Of a DNA stretch of 39,272 nucleotides, positions 1 through 9,001 are shown piece by piece (position 1 is the stretch's first letter; every line of letters starts with the position of its first letter). The DNA lies in the NCBI GenBank assembly GCA_041498295.1, contig JBGQIB010000024.1:1-39272 (forward strand), read 5' to 3'. A program made the position numbers and the translations under genes. Source of the stretch: VGRW01 sp041498295. Its GTDB lineage: Bacteria > Myxococcota_A > UBA9160 > SZUA-336. The notes beneath the pieces are model-generated. The model saw only the letters and a program-made list of their open reading frames with translations. It made no database searches and had not been told where the DNA came from.

Positions 1-2
1 CG

Positions 3-392
3 ATCCACAGGGTTCTCGCGCAGACCTACTGGGCCACGGGAATTTCGCGCGAGCGAGTCGAGAAGTCGCTCGACGAGTCACTCTGCTTCGGCTTGTTCGC
101 CGGCGAGAAACAGATCGGTTTCGCGCGCGTGGTCACCGATCGCGCGACGTTCGCGTATCTCTGCGACGTCTACGTGCTCGACGAGTTTCGAGGACGCGGC
201 CTCGGCAAGCGCCTGCTCGCTGCCGTGCGCGAGCACCCCGACCTGCGCGACTTGCGCCGCTTCGTGCTGTGGACGCGCGACGCGCATGGTCTGTACGAGC
301 AGTTCGGCTTCCAGCGGCTCGGAGATCAACCCGGCCTGATGGGAGTCATCCAGCCGTTTGGATACGGGAACCAGAGAGGAATACCCCCATGA
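3..392 (+). CDS. GNAT family N-acetyltransferase (5' end outside the window)
   Basis: The frame is open from the window edge, so the N-terminus is missing. The visible 129 residues contain the GNAT core: a strand ending in GFARVVTDRATFAYLCDVYV and the acetyl-CoA loop EFRGRGLGKRLL (Q/RxxGxG/A type), followed by a C-terminal segment with RDAHGLYEQFGF, typical of small GNAT enzymes. Proteins of this family transfer an acetyl group from acetyl-CoA to an amine; the substrate cannot be read from sequence. Its stop overlaps the pdxS start (ATGA at 389-392), so the two are probably cotranscribed, with no known link to vitamin B6 synthesis. Confidence 0.85.
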   Translation: MHRVLAQTYWATGISRERVEKSLDESLCFGLFAGEKQIGFARVVTDRATFAYLCDVYVLDEFRGRGLGKRLLAAVREHPDLRDLRRFVLWTRDAHGLYEQFGFQRLGDQPGLMGVIQPFGYGNQRGIPP

Positions 393-1276
393 GTCAAACT
401 CCGGATTTGTATCGCCTGAAGGTCGGCCTGGCCGAGATGTTGAAGGGTGGCGTCATTCTCGATGTCACGAACGCAGAGCAGGCGCGCATCGCCGAGGACG
501 CGGGCGCGGCGGCGGTGATGGCGCTAGAACGCGTGCCCGCAGACATCCGGCGCGAAGGCGGGGTCGCGCGCATGGCGGCGGTCGAAGTGATCGAGGCCGT
601 GCGCGCCGCGGTGTCGATCCCCGTGATGGCCAAGTGCCGCATCGGTCACACGCAGGAGGCGCGGCTGCTCGAAGCACTCGGCGTCGACTTCATCGACGAG
701 AGCGAAGTGCTGACTCCCGCCGACGACGAGCACCATGTCGACAAGAGCGCGTTCCGCGCGCCGTTCGTGTGCGGGGCGCGCGATCTCGGCGAGGCGCTGC
801 GGCGCATCGGCGAGGGCGCGGCCATGATTCGCACGAAGGGCGAGGCGGGCAGCGGCAACATCGTCGAGGCGGTGCGCCACCTGCGGCGCATCGGCCGCGA
901 GATTCGCGCGCTCCTGCAGGCGCCGCGCGACGAGTGGATGGCGCGCGCAAAGGAGTACGGCGCGCCATACGAGCTCGTGGTGCGCGTGGCCGAGGGCGGG
1001 AGGCTGCCCGTGCCGAACTTCGCGGCGGGCGGAATCGCGACGCCGGCCGACGCAGCCCTGTGTATGTCGCTGGGGGCGGAAGCCGTGTTCGTCGGCTCGG
1101 GGATCTTCAAGTCCGCCGATCCCGCCGTGCGCGCGCGTGCGATCGTGCGCGCCACGACTCACTGGCAGGAACCGAAGGAGGTGCTCGAGGCGTCGCGCGG
1201 TCTGGGCGCGGCGATGCCCGGACTCGCGCTCGAAGCGATCCCCGAGAGCGAGCGCCTCGCGAGGCGCGGCTGGTGA
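389..1276 (+). CDS. pdxS: Pyridoxal 5'-phosphate synthase subunit PdxS
   Basis: The 295-residue protein is full length for PdxS, the TIM-barrel synthase that builds PLP from ribose 5-phosphate, glyceraldehyde 3-phosphate and ammonia in the DXP-independent pathway. The two lysines that carry the sugar intermediates are visible as K82 (in PVMAKCRIGH) and K150 (in MIRTKGEAGSGN), matching the known spacing, and the phosphate-binding segment NFAAGGIATPADA is present. The ATG at 389 is preferred because the protein starts with the conserved YRLKVGLAEMLKGG region and a purine-rich AGAGAGGA lies 8 nt upstream. pdxT follows with a 4-bp overlap. Confidence 0.97.
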   Translation: MSQTPDLYRLKVGLAEMLKGGVILDVTNAEQARIAEDAGAAAVMALERVPADIRREGGVARMAAVEVIEAVRAAVSIPVMAKCRIGHTQEARLLEALGVDFIDESEVLTPADDEHHVDKSAFRAPFVCGARDLGEALRRIGEGAAMIRTKGEAGSGNIVEAVRHLRRIGREIRALLQAPRDEWMARAKEYGAPYELVVRVAEGGRLPVPNFAAGGIATPADAALCMSLGAEAVFVGSGIFKSADPAVRARAIVRATTHWQEPKEVLEASRGLGAAMPGLALEAIPESERLARRGW

Positions 1277-1848
1277 GAGTCGGCGTGCTCGCCCTCCAGG
1301 GCGACTTCGCCGCCCACGCCCGGGCGCTCGCGCGCGCCGGGGTGGAAGCGTTCCCGCTGCGGACGGCGCGCGACCTCGAGTACGCCGACGCGCTGGTTCT
1401 GCCCGGCGGCGAGTCGACCGCGATGCTCTTCGGCCTCGCGCGCGAGGGACTCGAAGAGCCGCTCCGCGACGCGATCGCGGGGGGTTGCCCCGTGCTCGGC
1501 ACCTGCGCGGGCGCGATTTTGCTAGCTCGCGAAGTGACTCGGCCGGCGCAGCGCTCGCTCGGCGCGCTCGACGTCGCGATCGAGCGAAACGCCTACGGCA
1601 CGCAGCTCGACTCTTTCGTGTGTAGCGCGGAGCTGGACGATCCCGCGAGCGAACTGGCGGGCCTCGAGTGCGTTCTCATCCGCGCGCCGCGCATCGCGCG
1701 GACCGGCAGAGGCGTGCGCGTGCACGCGCGCGTGAAGGGCGACCCGGCACTCGTCTCGGCCGGCCGCGTCTTCGCCGCGACCTTCCACCCGGAGCTGACG
1801 GACGACCCGCGCGTCTATCTCCTGTGGCTCAGAAGCGCGAGCTCGTGA
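1273..1848 (+). CDS. pdxT: Glutaminase subunit PdxT of PLP synthase
   Basis: A class I glutamine amidotransferase of 191 residues that hydrolyses glutamine and channels ammonia to PdxS. It opens with VRVGVLALQGDFAAH, has the oxyanion segment LPGGEST (43-49), the nucleophile C78 in GTCAGAILLA, and the His-Glu pair H172/E174 in FHPELT. The GTG start at 1273 overlaps the pdxS stop (GTGA), implying translational coupling and stoichiometric synthesis. Its last 20 bp overlap the end of the opposing lipoprotein gene. Confidence 0.96.
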   Translation: MRVGVLALQGDFAAHARALARAGVEAFPLRTARDLEYADALVLPGGESTAMLFGLAREGLEEPLRDAIAGGCPVLGTCAGAILLAREVTRPAQRSLGALDVAIERNAYGTQLDSFVCSAELDDPASELAGLECVLIRAPRIARTGRGVRVHARVKGDPALVSAGRVFAATFHPELTDDPRVYLLWLRSASS

Positions 1849-3472
1849 GCTTCACGTCCGCGGCGGCCCAGGCTGCCGCGAAGCGCTGGTCGACCTCGTC
1901 GGTCGGTTTCTTCTGCGCGCGCAGACTCGCCCCGAGACCGTAGAGCGCCCAGCCGTTCTCCGGATACTCGCGCAGATCTTCGCGGAAAACGGTCTCGGCG
2001 TCCGCGGCGCGACCCGCGTCGAGCAGCGCGGCGCCCTGATACTGGCGCACCGGAATCGGCCACGCAGGCGGCTCGACGTAGTGGAGCGCGTACTCCGTGC
2101 GCTGCGCAGCTTCGAGCTCGGCGAACGCAGCGTCGTGATTCCCCTGCTTCGAAGCGATGTCCGCCGCGAGCACGTGACTCGCGATCTCGAGCAACTCAGA
2201 CGCCGGACCCTCGAGAAATACGAGCTGCTTCACCGCGTCTTCGTTCGCGATCGCGGCGAGCGCCGTGTGCTCGGCGGCCGCCTCGTCGGGCTTGGCCGTG
2301 GCCGCGAGCGCCATGCCGCGCGCCCAGTGATACATCCCGAGCGCGTAGCGCAGATCGTCCGGCGGCGCGGACTCGGCGAGCGCCTGGTTCCACTTCCCGA
2401 AGCGCACCGGCGCGAAGTAGCGCACCGCGTAGAGCTCGTGTGCGGGCGGCATCTCGCGCGCGGCGTCCGCCGTGATCTGCTCGGAGAGCTTCTTCGCCGT
2501 CGCGAGCGACGCGGCGCTGCGCCCTTCGAACGCCTCCGACGCCCACAGGAAGTGCAGGTTGTGCGGGTAGTAGACGGCCGTGTAGGAGCCGCCGGAGTTA
2601 CACCAGGCCATGTAGGCCTCGTCCGCGCGCGCGCCGCGCTCGTTCGCGACCGAGGCGTCGTGGTAACGGCCGACCCGCATGTACGTGTGAGCGGACATGT
2701 GCACCAGGTGACCCGCGGTCGGCGCGAGTGACTCGAGGCGCTTCGCGCTCGCCAGCGCCCTGCCCGGCTGGTTCGAAGCCTCGACGGCGTGGATGTAGTA
2801 GTGATTGGCGCCGGGGTGATTCGGATCCGCGGCGAGCACGCGCTCGATCTGGGCGAGGATCTCGGGCGTATACTGCGTCGGCTCGCTCGTCTTGGTCCAG
2901 TACGCCCACGGCGTGAGATCCATCAGCGCTTCGGCGAACAAGGTCGCGGCGTCGAGATCATCGGGGTAGCGCTTCGCGACCTGGCGCATCGAGTCGGCGT
3001 ACGCGCGATCGAGCGCGGCGCGGTCGGCGTCGGGCTTGTCGGAGTAGCGTGCGGACAGCGCGATGATGTACGCCTGCTCGCGCGCGCTCGCCTTCGGCGC
3101 CCGTTCGACCGCCTTGGCGAGCGCCTCGACGGCGCGCGGCACCGCACTCGGCTCCATCAGCGCATTGATGTTCGGACCGAGCGCGAGCGCGACGCCCCAG
3201 TAACACATCGCGCAGGCGGGATCGAGCTTCTGCGCGGCTTCGAATGCGCGGATCGCCTCGTCGTGGTTGAACGCGTACACGAGCCGGAGCCCCTGATCGA
3301 AGTATCTCTGCGCAACCGGCGACGCCGTGGTGATCTCCATGTGGTGATCCGACAGTCCCTCGAGCAGAGGCCGCGAGCCTGGGGGCGCCTCTGGCTTCTT
3401 CTCGCCGCACGCGAGCGCCAAAAGAAGCGCCGAACCGAGTGCGATAGCCGACACAATTCTGTGACGCTCCAT
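1829..3472 (-). CDS. TPR-like repeat lipoprotein, function unknown
   Basis: A 547-residue predicted lipoprotein: a basic n-region (MERHR), a hydrophobic core and a lipobox ending in LALAC (C22). The mature part carries TPR-like helical repeats, for example the segments around YFDQGLRLVYAFNHDEAIRA, LDPACAMCYWGVALALGPN and the C-terminal WALYGLGASLRAQKK. This type is widespread in environmental bacteria as an uncharacterised TPR protein and probably acts as a periplasmic or membrane-anchored scaffold. The ATG at 3472 has a strong AAGGAGG site about 8 nt upstream. The gene follows aroB by 14 bp, so cotranscription is likely; a functional link to the shikimate pathway is not apparent. Confidence 0.85.
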   Translation of the reverse strand: MERHRIVSAIALGSALLLALACGEKKPEAPPGSRPLLEGLSDHHMEITTASPVAQRYFDQGLRLVYAFNHDEAIRAFEAAQKLDPACAMCYWGVALALGPNINALMEPSAVPRAVEALAKAVERAPKASAREQAYIIALSARYSDKPDADRAALDRAYADSMRQVAKRYPDDLDAATLFAEALMDLTPWAYWTKTSEPTQYTPEILAQIERVLAADPNHPGANHYYIHAVEASNQPGRALASAKRLESLAPTAGHLVHMSAHTYMRVGRYHDASVANERGARADEAYMAWCNSGGSYTAVYYPHNLHFLWASEAFEGRSAASLATAKKLSEQITADAAREMPPAHELYAVRYFAPVRFGKWNQALAESAPPDDLRYALGMYHWARGMALAATAKPDEAAAEHTALAAIANEDAVKQLVFLEGPASELLEIASHVLAADIASKQGNHDAAFAELEAAQRTEYALHYVEPPAWPIPVRQYQGAALLDAGRAADAETVFREDLREYPENGWALYGLGASLRAQKKPTDEVDQRFAAAWAAADVKLTSSRF

Positions 3473-3486
3473 GATCCGGTCCTCCT

Positions 3487-4572
3487 TCAGCCGCGAATCG
3501 AAGCCCAAGCCGCGCGCACCACTTCGGGCGCGACCCCGTCGCGCATCACGACCGCGCCGATGCGCTCGGGCAGAATGAACCGAACCTTCCCGGCCGAGAC
3601 TTTCTTGTCGAGCGCCATGGCCTCGAGCAGTCTCTCGTCGTCGGGCAGCTCCGCGCGCCGCGGCAGACCCGCTCGGCCGACGACGTCTTCGAGCTCGGCG
3701 CGCAGGTCGCGGGCCGCGACGAGCAGCTCCCCGGCGAGCGTCGCCGCCGCAAGCATCCCGAGCCCGACGGCCTCGCCGTGCAGGATCCGGCCGTAGCCGA
3801 CGCCGGCCTCGATCGCGTGGCCGAACGTGTGGCCAAAGTTCAAGTGCGCGCGCACGCCGTTCTCTCGCTCGTCTTCCATCACCACCGCGGCCTTGATCGC
3901 GACGTTGCGCGCGATCAGCTCCGCGAGCGCTCCGGGCTCGAGCTCGAGTAACTCGGCCATGTGAGTGCGAGTCCAGGCGAAGAGCTCCGCGTCGCGGATC
4001 ACCGCGTGCTTTATGCACTCGGCCAGTCCGCAGCGCAGCTCGCGCGCCGGCAAGCTGCGCAACACGAGCGGATCCGCGACGACCGTCACCGGTTGGTGGA
4101 AGGCGCCGATCAAATTCTTGCCTTGCCGCACGTTGACGCCGACCTTGCCGCCGACCGAGGAATCGACCATCGCCAAGAGCGTAGTCGGACACTGCACGAA
4201 CGGCACGCCGCGCAGATACGTCGCGGCGGCGAAGCCGACCGTGTCGCCGAGCACGCCGCCGCCGAGCGCGATCACCGGCGAGCGCCGCTCGAAGCGATGG
4301 CCGAGCAGGACGTCATACAGGCCGTGCACGGTCGCAAGCGTCTTGCTGTCTTCGCCGCCGCTGAACGGCACGCACGAGGTCTCGTAGCCGGCGGCTTCGA
4401 GCGAGGCGCGCGCGCGCGGCAGATGCGTCGCCTCGAGCGCCCGATCGAACACGAGCAGCGCCGACTCGGCCGGCGCGACCGCGCGCGTCTGCTCCCCGAG
4501 CCTGCCGAGCGCGCCGGACTCGATCACCACGACGTAGCGGTGGTTCGGCAGAGTGACGGGGACGGCTGGCAT
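3487..4572 (-). CDS. aroB: 3-dehydroquinate synthase
   Basis: The 361-residue protein is the usual length for AroB, which cyclises DAHP to 3-dehydroquinate with NAD+ and a divalent metal in the shikimate pathway. Visible motifs are the NAD-binding loop GGGVLGDTVGF (about 104-114), PTTLLAMVDSSVGGKVGVN, and the metal-binding HLNFGHTFGHAIE. The ATG at 4572 begins MPAVPVTLPNHRYVV, where AroB proteins normally start. A TAAGCT hexamer ends 7 nt before this ATG. The gene is divergent from the GH17-like gene with starts only 55 bp apart. Confidence 0.96.
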   Translation of the reverse strand: MPAVPVTLPNHRYVVVIESGALGRLGEQTRAVAPAESALLVFDRALEATHLPRARASLEAAGYETSCVPFSGGEDSKTLATVHGLYDVLLGHRFERRSPVIALGGGVLGDTVGFAAATYLRGVPFVQCPTTLLAMVDSSVGGKVGVNVRQGKNLIGAFHQPVTVVADPLVLRSLPARELRCGLAECIKHAVIRDAELFAWTRTHMAELLELEPGALAELIARNVAIKAAVVMEDERENGVRAHLNFGHTFGHAIEAGVGYGRILHGEAVGLGMLAAATLAGELLVAARDLRAELEDVVGRAGLPRRAELPDDERLLEAMALDKKVSAGKVRFILPERIGAVVMRDGVAPEVVRAAWASIRG

Positions 4573-4579
4573 GCGGACG

Positions 4580-4585
4580 AGCTTA
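4580..4585 (-). promoter_or_regulatory. -10-like hexamer of aroB (TAAGCT)
   Basis: On the minus strand TAAGCT lies 7 nt before the aroB ATG. A start point 6-8 nt after the hexamer would fall on or next to the start codon. It belongs to the recurrent TANNNT pattern of this window; no clear -35 is visible. Confidence 0.5.
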
Positions 4586-4614
4586 ACGCGTGCGGCTCCC
4601 GCGGACGAGGCGGC

Positions 4615-4620
4615 TAAGAT
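4615..4620 (+). promoter_or_regulatory. -10-like hexamer of the GH17-like gene (TAAGAT)
   Basis: TAAGAT ends 7 nt before the GTG at 4628. The in-frame ATG at 4619 overlaps the hexamer itself, which is the main reason for preferring the GTG start. Confidence 0.5.
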
Positions 4621-4627
4621 GGCGCCC

Positions 4628-5593
4628 GTGTCGCGTCCTTTGGATCGCATGGGCACCTTCCCCATGCTCAGTCTCTGGATGTCGCTGCTCTCGCTCGCCG
4701 CGCTTCTGCACGCCGAGCCCACTCGCGCCGACGCCGAGCGCGTGCGGAGCGCTCTCGCGTCGGTTCACTTCGTCGCCTATACACCGCGCGGTTTCGACCC
4801 GGACGCGGGCGCGCCGCCGCCGGATCGCGCCGCGCTGCGCGCCGACCTCGCGCTGTTGCGCCCCTACTTCGACGGCCTCATCACGTACTCGTGCGCGAAC
4901 GGCCTCGACGCGCTTCCGAAGCTGGCGAGAGAGGCGGGCTTCCGCGCCGTCGTCCTCGGCGTCTGGTCGCCAAGTGACTCGCAGGAGCTCGAGCTCGCGC
5001 TGGCCGCGGCGAGCGCGGAGCCCGGCGTCGTGATCGCGCTCGCGCTCGGCAACGAGGGCTTGTTCTTCGGACGCTACGACGCGCGCGCGCTCTCCGCCGC
5101 CTTCGCGCGCGTGCGCCGCGAGAGACCCGACCTGGCGCTCACGACGAGCGAGCCGTTCTCGCTGTATCTCGAGTCGGCCCGCGGCGCGGCGCTCCCGCGC
5201 CAGGACTTCCTCCTCCCGAACGTGCATCCCATCGATCAGCCGTGGTTCGGTTCGGCGCCGCCAGCGACTTCGGTCGAGTTCGTCTCGAAGGTCGTCGCGC
5301 TGCTCGAGGAGCGTTTCGCGCTGCCCGTGCTCGTGAAGGAAACGGGCCTGCCGAGCGGTCCAACGGCGGATGGCTTCAGTGAGTCGTCCCAGGCAGAGTT
5401 CTGGTCGGCGCTCGAGAGGCGCTTGCCGCCGACGCGCTCACACGCGTTCTCCTGGTTCGAGGCCTTCGACTCACCCTGGAAACCAGCGCGAGCGCGCGAC
5501 GCGCCGCTCGGGAAGCGCGCGCGCGAGGCCCACTGGGGACTGTTGCGCAGTGACGGAAGCGCGAAGCCCGCGCTCGCGGAGGTGCCGAAGTGA
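4628..5593 (+). CDS. GH17-like secreted glycoside hydrolase
   Basis: The 321-residue protein looks like a glycoside hydrolase family 17 TIM barrel, the family of beta-1,3-glucanases and glucanosyltransferases. The acid/base glutamate would be E143 in ALALGNEGLF, and the nucleophile E238 in LPVLVKETGLPSG, which resembles the GH17 ETGWPS signature. A hydrophobic N-terminal stretch (LSLWMSLLSLAALLHA) suggests export. Start choice is uncertain: ATG 4619 and ATG 4649 are also in frame, but 4628 fits the nearby -10-like box and gives a basic n-region. The gene overlaps the following methyltransferase by 4 bp (GTGA). The glucan substrate is unknown. Confidence 0.78.
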   Translation: MSRPLDRMGTFPMLSLWMSLLSLAALLHAEPTRADAERVRSALASVHFVAYTPRGFDPDAGAPPPDRAALRADLALLRPYFDGLITYSCANGLDALPKLAREAGFRAVVLGVWSPSDSQELELALAAASAEPGVVIALALGNEGLFFGRYDARALSAAFARVRRERPDLALTTSEPFSLYLESARGAALPRQDFLLPNVHPIDQPWFGSAPPATSVEFVSKVVALLEERFALPVLVKETGLPSGPTADGFSESSQAEFWSALERRLPPTRSHAFSWFEAFDSPWKPARARDAPLGKRAREAHWGLLRSDGSAKPALAEVPK

Positions 5594-6381
5594 AGCTCTC
5601 TGATTCCGAGTTCGTGGCCGCGCAATACCGGGACTCCGCGAACTTCGATGCGCGCGTGCGCATCTACGAGCTCTGCGACGTCAACCCGGAGCGCTGGCCG
5701 CGCTGGCTGTTCGCGCGCCTGGGTCTGCGCGCGGGCGAACGCGTGCTCGAGGTGGGCTGCGGCACGGGAAATTTGTGGCGCGAGAACGCCGAGCGGATCC
5801 CCAAGGGAGTGTCCCTCGTGCTCACCGACCTGTCGGCGGGCATGCTCGACGAGGCGCGCAAGCGCCTGGGCGAGCTCAGGCCACAACCCGAGTTTCGCGC
5901 TGCCGATGCGCAGTCACTCCCGTTCCCGGACGCGAGCTTCGACGTCGCGATCGCGAACCACATGCTCTACCACGTGCCCGATCGAGTGCGCGCGCTCCGC
6001 GAGCTGGCGCGGGTGCTACGGGCGGGCGGGCGCTTGTTCGCGGGCACCTATCCGTGGACTCACTTGCTCGAGCTGCGCGAGTTGGTCGAGCGGTTCGGCC
6101 TGTCGGGCGCGATGCTGCCGGTGCGGCGCGACGCGAATGAGTTCGACCTCGAGCACGCCGCCGACGAGCTGGCCGCGGTCGTGCGCGTCGAGCGCATACA
6201 GCGGCGAGACAGCGCGCTCGCGGTCACGGATCCCGAGCTCCTGGTCGCCTACGTGCGTTCCTTCGTCGACGACGCGCAGGCGATCGAGCCGCTCCGCGCG
6301 CACGTCGCGCGCCAGATCGAGCTCGCCGGCGCGTTCTACATCCAGATCTCGGCCGGCCTGATCACGGCGGTGAAACCGTGA
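5590..6381 (+). CDS. Class I SAM-dependent methyltransferase
   Basis: 263 residues with the seven-strand Rossmann methyltransferase fold: motif I VLEVGCGTGNLW, the acidic end of strand 2 in LVLTDLSAGML, and the post-I pattern AADAQSLPFPDASFDVAIANHMLYHV typical of the UbiE/Methyltransf_11 group. The substrate cannot be deduced. The GTG start at 5590 overlaps the GH17-like stop, so it is translationally coupled. The stop lies inside the opposing M20 peptidase gene (20-bp overlap). Confidence 0.88.
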   Translation: MKLSDSEFVAAQYRDSANFDARVRIYELCDVNPERWPRWLFARLGLRAGERVLEVGCGTGNLWRENAERIPKGVSLVLTDLSAGMLDEARKRLGELRPQPEFRAADAQSLPFPDASFDVAIANHMLYHVPDRVRALRELARVLRAGGRLFAGTYPWTHLLELRELVERFGLSGAMLPVRRDANEFDLEHAADELAAVVRVERIQRRDSALAVTDPELLVAYVRSFVDDAQAIEPLRAHVARQIELAGAFYIQISAGLITAVKP

Positions 6382-7759
6382 GCTCGTTCACCAGACGCCA
6401 CAAGAATTCCTGCCCCTCGTAGAACTGCTTCACGCCGACGCGCTCGTCGCGCCCGTGCGCGCGCACGTCGTCGATGTCGCTGAAGATTCCCGACACACCG
6501 TACGCGGGAATCCCAGCCAGGCGGAAGTATTTGGAGTCGGTCGCGCCCGAGCTCATGGTCGGAACCACGGGCACGCCCGGAAACACTTGCGCGCTCACGC
6601 TCTCGATCGCGGCGAGGAGCTCCGGGTCGACGCTCGCGCGCGGGCCCGCGACCTCCTTCTCGTCGAGCGCCACCTCGATCCTCGGATCGGCGAGCGCAGC
6701 TACGAGCGCGGCGCGCACCTCCGCGGCCGAGTGACCGGGGAGGATTCGGCAGTTCACGTTCGCGACCGCGCTCTGCGGCAGCGCGTTGCGCGCGTGGCCG
6801 GCTTGGACCTCCGTCGCGACGCAGGTGGTGCGGATCAGGGCGTTGTAGCGCGGCTCCTGCGAGAGTCGGCGCGCCGCGGCGAGATCCTTCTCGTTCGCCG
6901 CCAGCGCGCGCATGCTGGCCGCGATCTCCTTGGACTCCGTGACCGCTGCGCGCTGCAGGAACGCGCGAGTCACTTCGTTGAGCTCGACGGGGAATACCAG
7001 CTTCTGCACGCGCAGGAGGCCCGCGGACAGCCGGTAGATGGCGTTCTCCGGCGTCGGCAGCGAGCTGTGACCTCCCTTGTCGGTCACTCGCAGGGCGTAG
7101 TCCATGTAAGTCTTCTCGCTCGCCTGCATCGCCAGCACGAGATACTTCCCCTGGCGCATCCATCCGCCGCCGCCCTCGTTCAGCGCCAGCGCGGCGTCGA
7201 CCAGCGAGCGATGCTCGCGCAGCAGCCACTCGGCGCCGTTCTCGTCGCCCGCCTCCTCGTCGGCGCTGAGCACGAGGATCACGTCTCGGCGCAGGGGCGT
7301 GTGCTCGCGCGCGAGGCGCAGCACGAGGGTCGTGAAGATCGATGCCATCGCCTTGTCGTCGAGCGTGCCGCGCCCGTAGAAGTAACCGTCCTGCTCGAGC
7401 AGCACGAACGGGTCGACCGACCAGTCCTCGCGCTTCGCCTCGACGACGTCGAGGTGCGCGAGCAACACGAGCGGCTTCTCGGAGCCCGAGCCGTGCAGGC
7501 GCGCGACGAGATTGCCCTTGGTGGGCGAGGGCCCGAGCTGCGCGATGTCGGCGTCGGGAATTCCGCCCGCGCGCAGCCGCGCCGCGATCCCCTCGGCGGC
7601 GCGCGTCGTGCTGCCGGAGGAGTGCGTCGTGTCGGTCTCGATCAGCTCGCGGTAGATCTCGCGCGCTAGCGCGCGCTCGGACTCGGGCACGCCCTCCTGC
7701 GCGCGCGCTTGGAACGAGAAGAGAATTCCCAGAACGACGAGCACGAGTGCTGTTTTCAC
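6362..7759 (-). CDS. Exported M20 family metallopeptidase
   Basis: A 465-residue M20/M28-type zinc exopeptidase or deacylase. Metal-site motifs are LLAHLDVV, GRGTLDDK (bridging Asp) and SADEEAGDENG (catalytic Glu pair), with a dimerisation-domain segment TDKGGHSSLPTPENAIYRL and a C-terminal TMSSGATDSKYFR. The N-terminus (VKTALVLVVLGILFSFQARA-Q) is a signal peptide, so it acts in the periplasm or outside. The GTG at 7759 starts exactly at this signal peptide and has TAGACT 7 nt upstream. Substrate may be a dipeptide or N-acyl amino acid; this is not resolvable. Confidence 0.9.
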   Translation of the reverse strand: MKTALVLVVLGILFSFQARAQEGVPESERALAREIYRELIETDTTHSSGSTTRAAEGIAARLRAGGIPDADIAQLGPSPTKGNLVARLHGSGSEKPLVLLAHLDVVEAKREDWSVDPFVLLEQDGYFYGRGTLDDKAMASIFTTLVLRLAREHTPLRRDVILVLSADEEAGDENGAEWLLREHRSLVDAALALNEGGGGWMRQGKYLVLAMQASEKTYMDYALRVTDKGGHSSLPTPENAIYRLSAGLLRVQKLVFPVELNEVTRAFLQRAAVTESKEIAASMRALAANEKDLAAARRLSQEPRYNALIRTTCVATEVQAGHARNALPQSAVANVNCRILPGHSAAEVRAALVAALADPRIEVALDEKEVAGPRASVDPELLAAIESVSAQVFPGVPVVPTMSSGATDSKYFRLAGIPAYGVSGIFSDIDDVRAHGRDERVGVKQFYEGQEFLWRLVNELTVSPP

Positions 7760-7766
7760 GCGCGCG

Positions 7767-7772
7767 AGTCTA
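7767..7772 (-). promoter_or_regulatory. -10-like hexamer of the M20 peptidase gene (TAGACT)
   Basis: TAGACT on the minus strand ends 7 nt before the GTG at 7759. Its first three bases are the TAG stop of the upstream phosphoesterase gene, so it could partly be coincidence, but the spacing matches the other starts in the window. Confidence 0.45.
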
Positions 7773-8840
7773 CCTGCGCTCTGCCGCAAGTGTCTCGGCC
7801 GAGACCGCACCGTCGCGCGACAAGGTCCACGCGGCCACGACGACCGGCACGTCGTCGGTCGCCGAGACCGCGAACACGCGCAGGCGCAGGTGATCCGTTG
7901 GCTCGTTCCCGACCAGGTCGATGCGCGCGAAGCCCGTCGACTTGAGCTGCCAGAGCTGATTCGGAAGGGTCTGGTGATTCGACTCGTCGCCACCGCCGCC
8001 GCCGGAGATGAGCTGCAGCGCGGGCAGCGGCGACTCGAGCGTACCCGCGCGCAAGTCGTGGATGTGCCCGACGAGCAAGAGCTGTGCGCGCACGCCGGCG
8101 TTCGCGAGCGCGGCCTCGATGCCGTGCGAAACCTCGTGGAAGTCGATCGGGTGGTGCGCGACGAGGATGCGCCACGGCCCCCGCGACTCGCGCAGCGCCT
8201 TCGTCAGAAGCGGCAGCTGACTCACGCCCGACGGCAGGCGCAACGCGGTCGAGTCGTAGAAGATCAGGCTCACGCCCTGCGGCAGCTCGAGTGTCTCGAC
8301 GGGCAGGCCGAGCAGCCGCCAGTTCGCCACGTAGTCGGGAACGCGCCGGCTCTCGAGCTCGATCGACGCGCCGCTATGGTGGTCGTGATTTCCGAGCACG
8401 GCCCAGAGCGGCAGGGGATGCCGGCGCGACTCGGGCTCGGGACACGCGTCGCCGAGTGCATGCGCGCCGAGCTCGGTGAGCTGCGCGAAGTGGCAGTACG
8501 GCCCGACCAGGTTCGCGCGCAGCCGCGGCTCGAGCTCGACGGCTTCGAGCCCGTGCGGATAGAAGTTGTCGCCCACGAAGACGATCGCGTCGGCCGGTGC
8601 GCGCCGGTCCTCGTCCGCAAGCGCCTGCCCGACTCGGAGCTGCTTCGGGGGGCTGGCACCAGTCTTCGGGAGGCGGCCCCAGTCGCCGAGTGCCAGGAGC
8701 GAGAGGCGGACGTCGGGTGCGCGTGGCTCGTAGCTCGGAAGGCGCGGGGTGGCGCACGCCCACGCCGCACCAGCCACCGCACCCAGCGCGACGGCGCGAA
8801 GCGAGCGACCCGTTCCCACACGCGCGTTTCGAGCGGTCAA
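7770..8840 (-). CDS. Calcineurin-like metallophosphoesterase, probable lipoprotein
   Basis: The metallophosphoesterase motifs occur in order: LLALGDWG, VFVGDNFYPHG, AVLGNHDHHSG, ILVAHHP and LLVGHIHD. Together these give a dinuclear metal site like purple acid phosphatases. The N-terminus has basic residues, a hydrophobic core and AAWAC, a weak lipobox. The TTG at 8840 is chosen because it sits 10 nt after a consensus-like TATACT hexamer; a GTG at 8819 is an alternative. Longer open frame upstream has no coding character. It probably hydrolyses a phosphomonoester or diester in the periplasm. The M20 peptidase gene follows after 10 bp. Confidence 0.85.
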   Translation of the reverse strand: MTARNARVGTGRSLRAVALGAVAGAAWACATPRLPSYEPRAPDVRLSLLALGDWGRLPKTGASPPKQLRVGQALADEDRRAPADAIVFVGDNFYPHGLEAVELEPRLRANLVGPYCHFAQLTELGAHALGDACPEPESRRHPLPLWAVLGNHDHHSGASIELESRRVPDYVANWRLLGLPVETLELPQGVSLIFYDSTALRLPSGVSQLPLLTKALRESRGPWRILVAHHPIDFHEVSHGIEAALANAGVRAQLLLVGHIHDLRAGTLESPLPALQLISGGGGGDESNHQTLPNQLWQLKSTGFARIDLVGNEPTDHLRLRVFAVSATDDVPVVVAAWTLSRDGAVSAETLAAERR

Positions 8841-8850
8841 CTGCCGGCGG

Positions 8851-8856
8851 AGTATA
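8851..8856 (-). promoter_or_regulatory. -10 hexamer of the phosphoesterase gene (TATACT)
   Basis: TATACT on the minus strand, close to the TATAAT consensus, 10 nt before the TTG at 8840. It lies in the 199-bp region between divergent genes that also holds the mlaA promoter at 9002. Confidence 0.55.
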
Positions 8857-9001
8857 CGGCGCCCGAGTGGTAACGAGCGGCTCTGTGCGCGAGACGGCCC
8901 TTTGCCGATGCTACCCAGCGGAGAGGAAACGACGTCGTGAGGACTTGTTAATGCACGAGCTTCGGCCGGAAGCGAGCGGCGGCTGGTGGCGAAAATGAGG
9001 C

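Noticed and set aside
2081..2731. Plus-strand frame opposite the TPR lipoprotein gene
   Set aside because: Repetitive Arg/Val content with no motif; the opposite strand encodes a clear lipoprotein with repeats.
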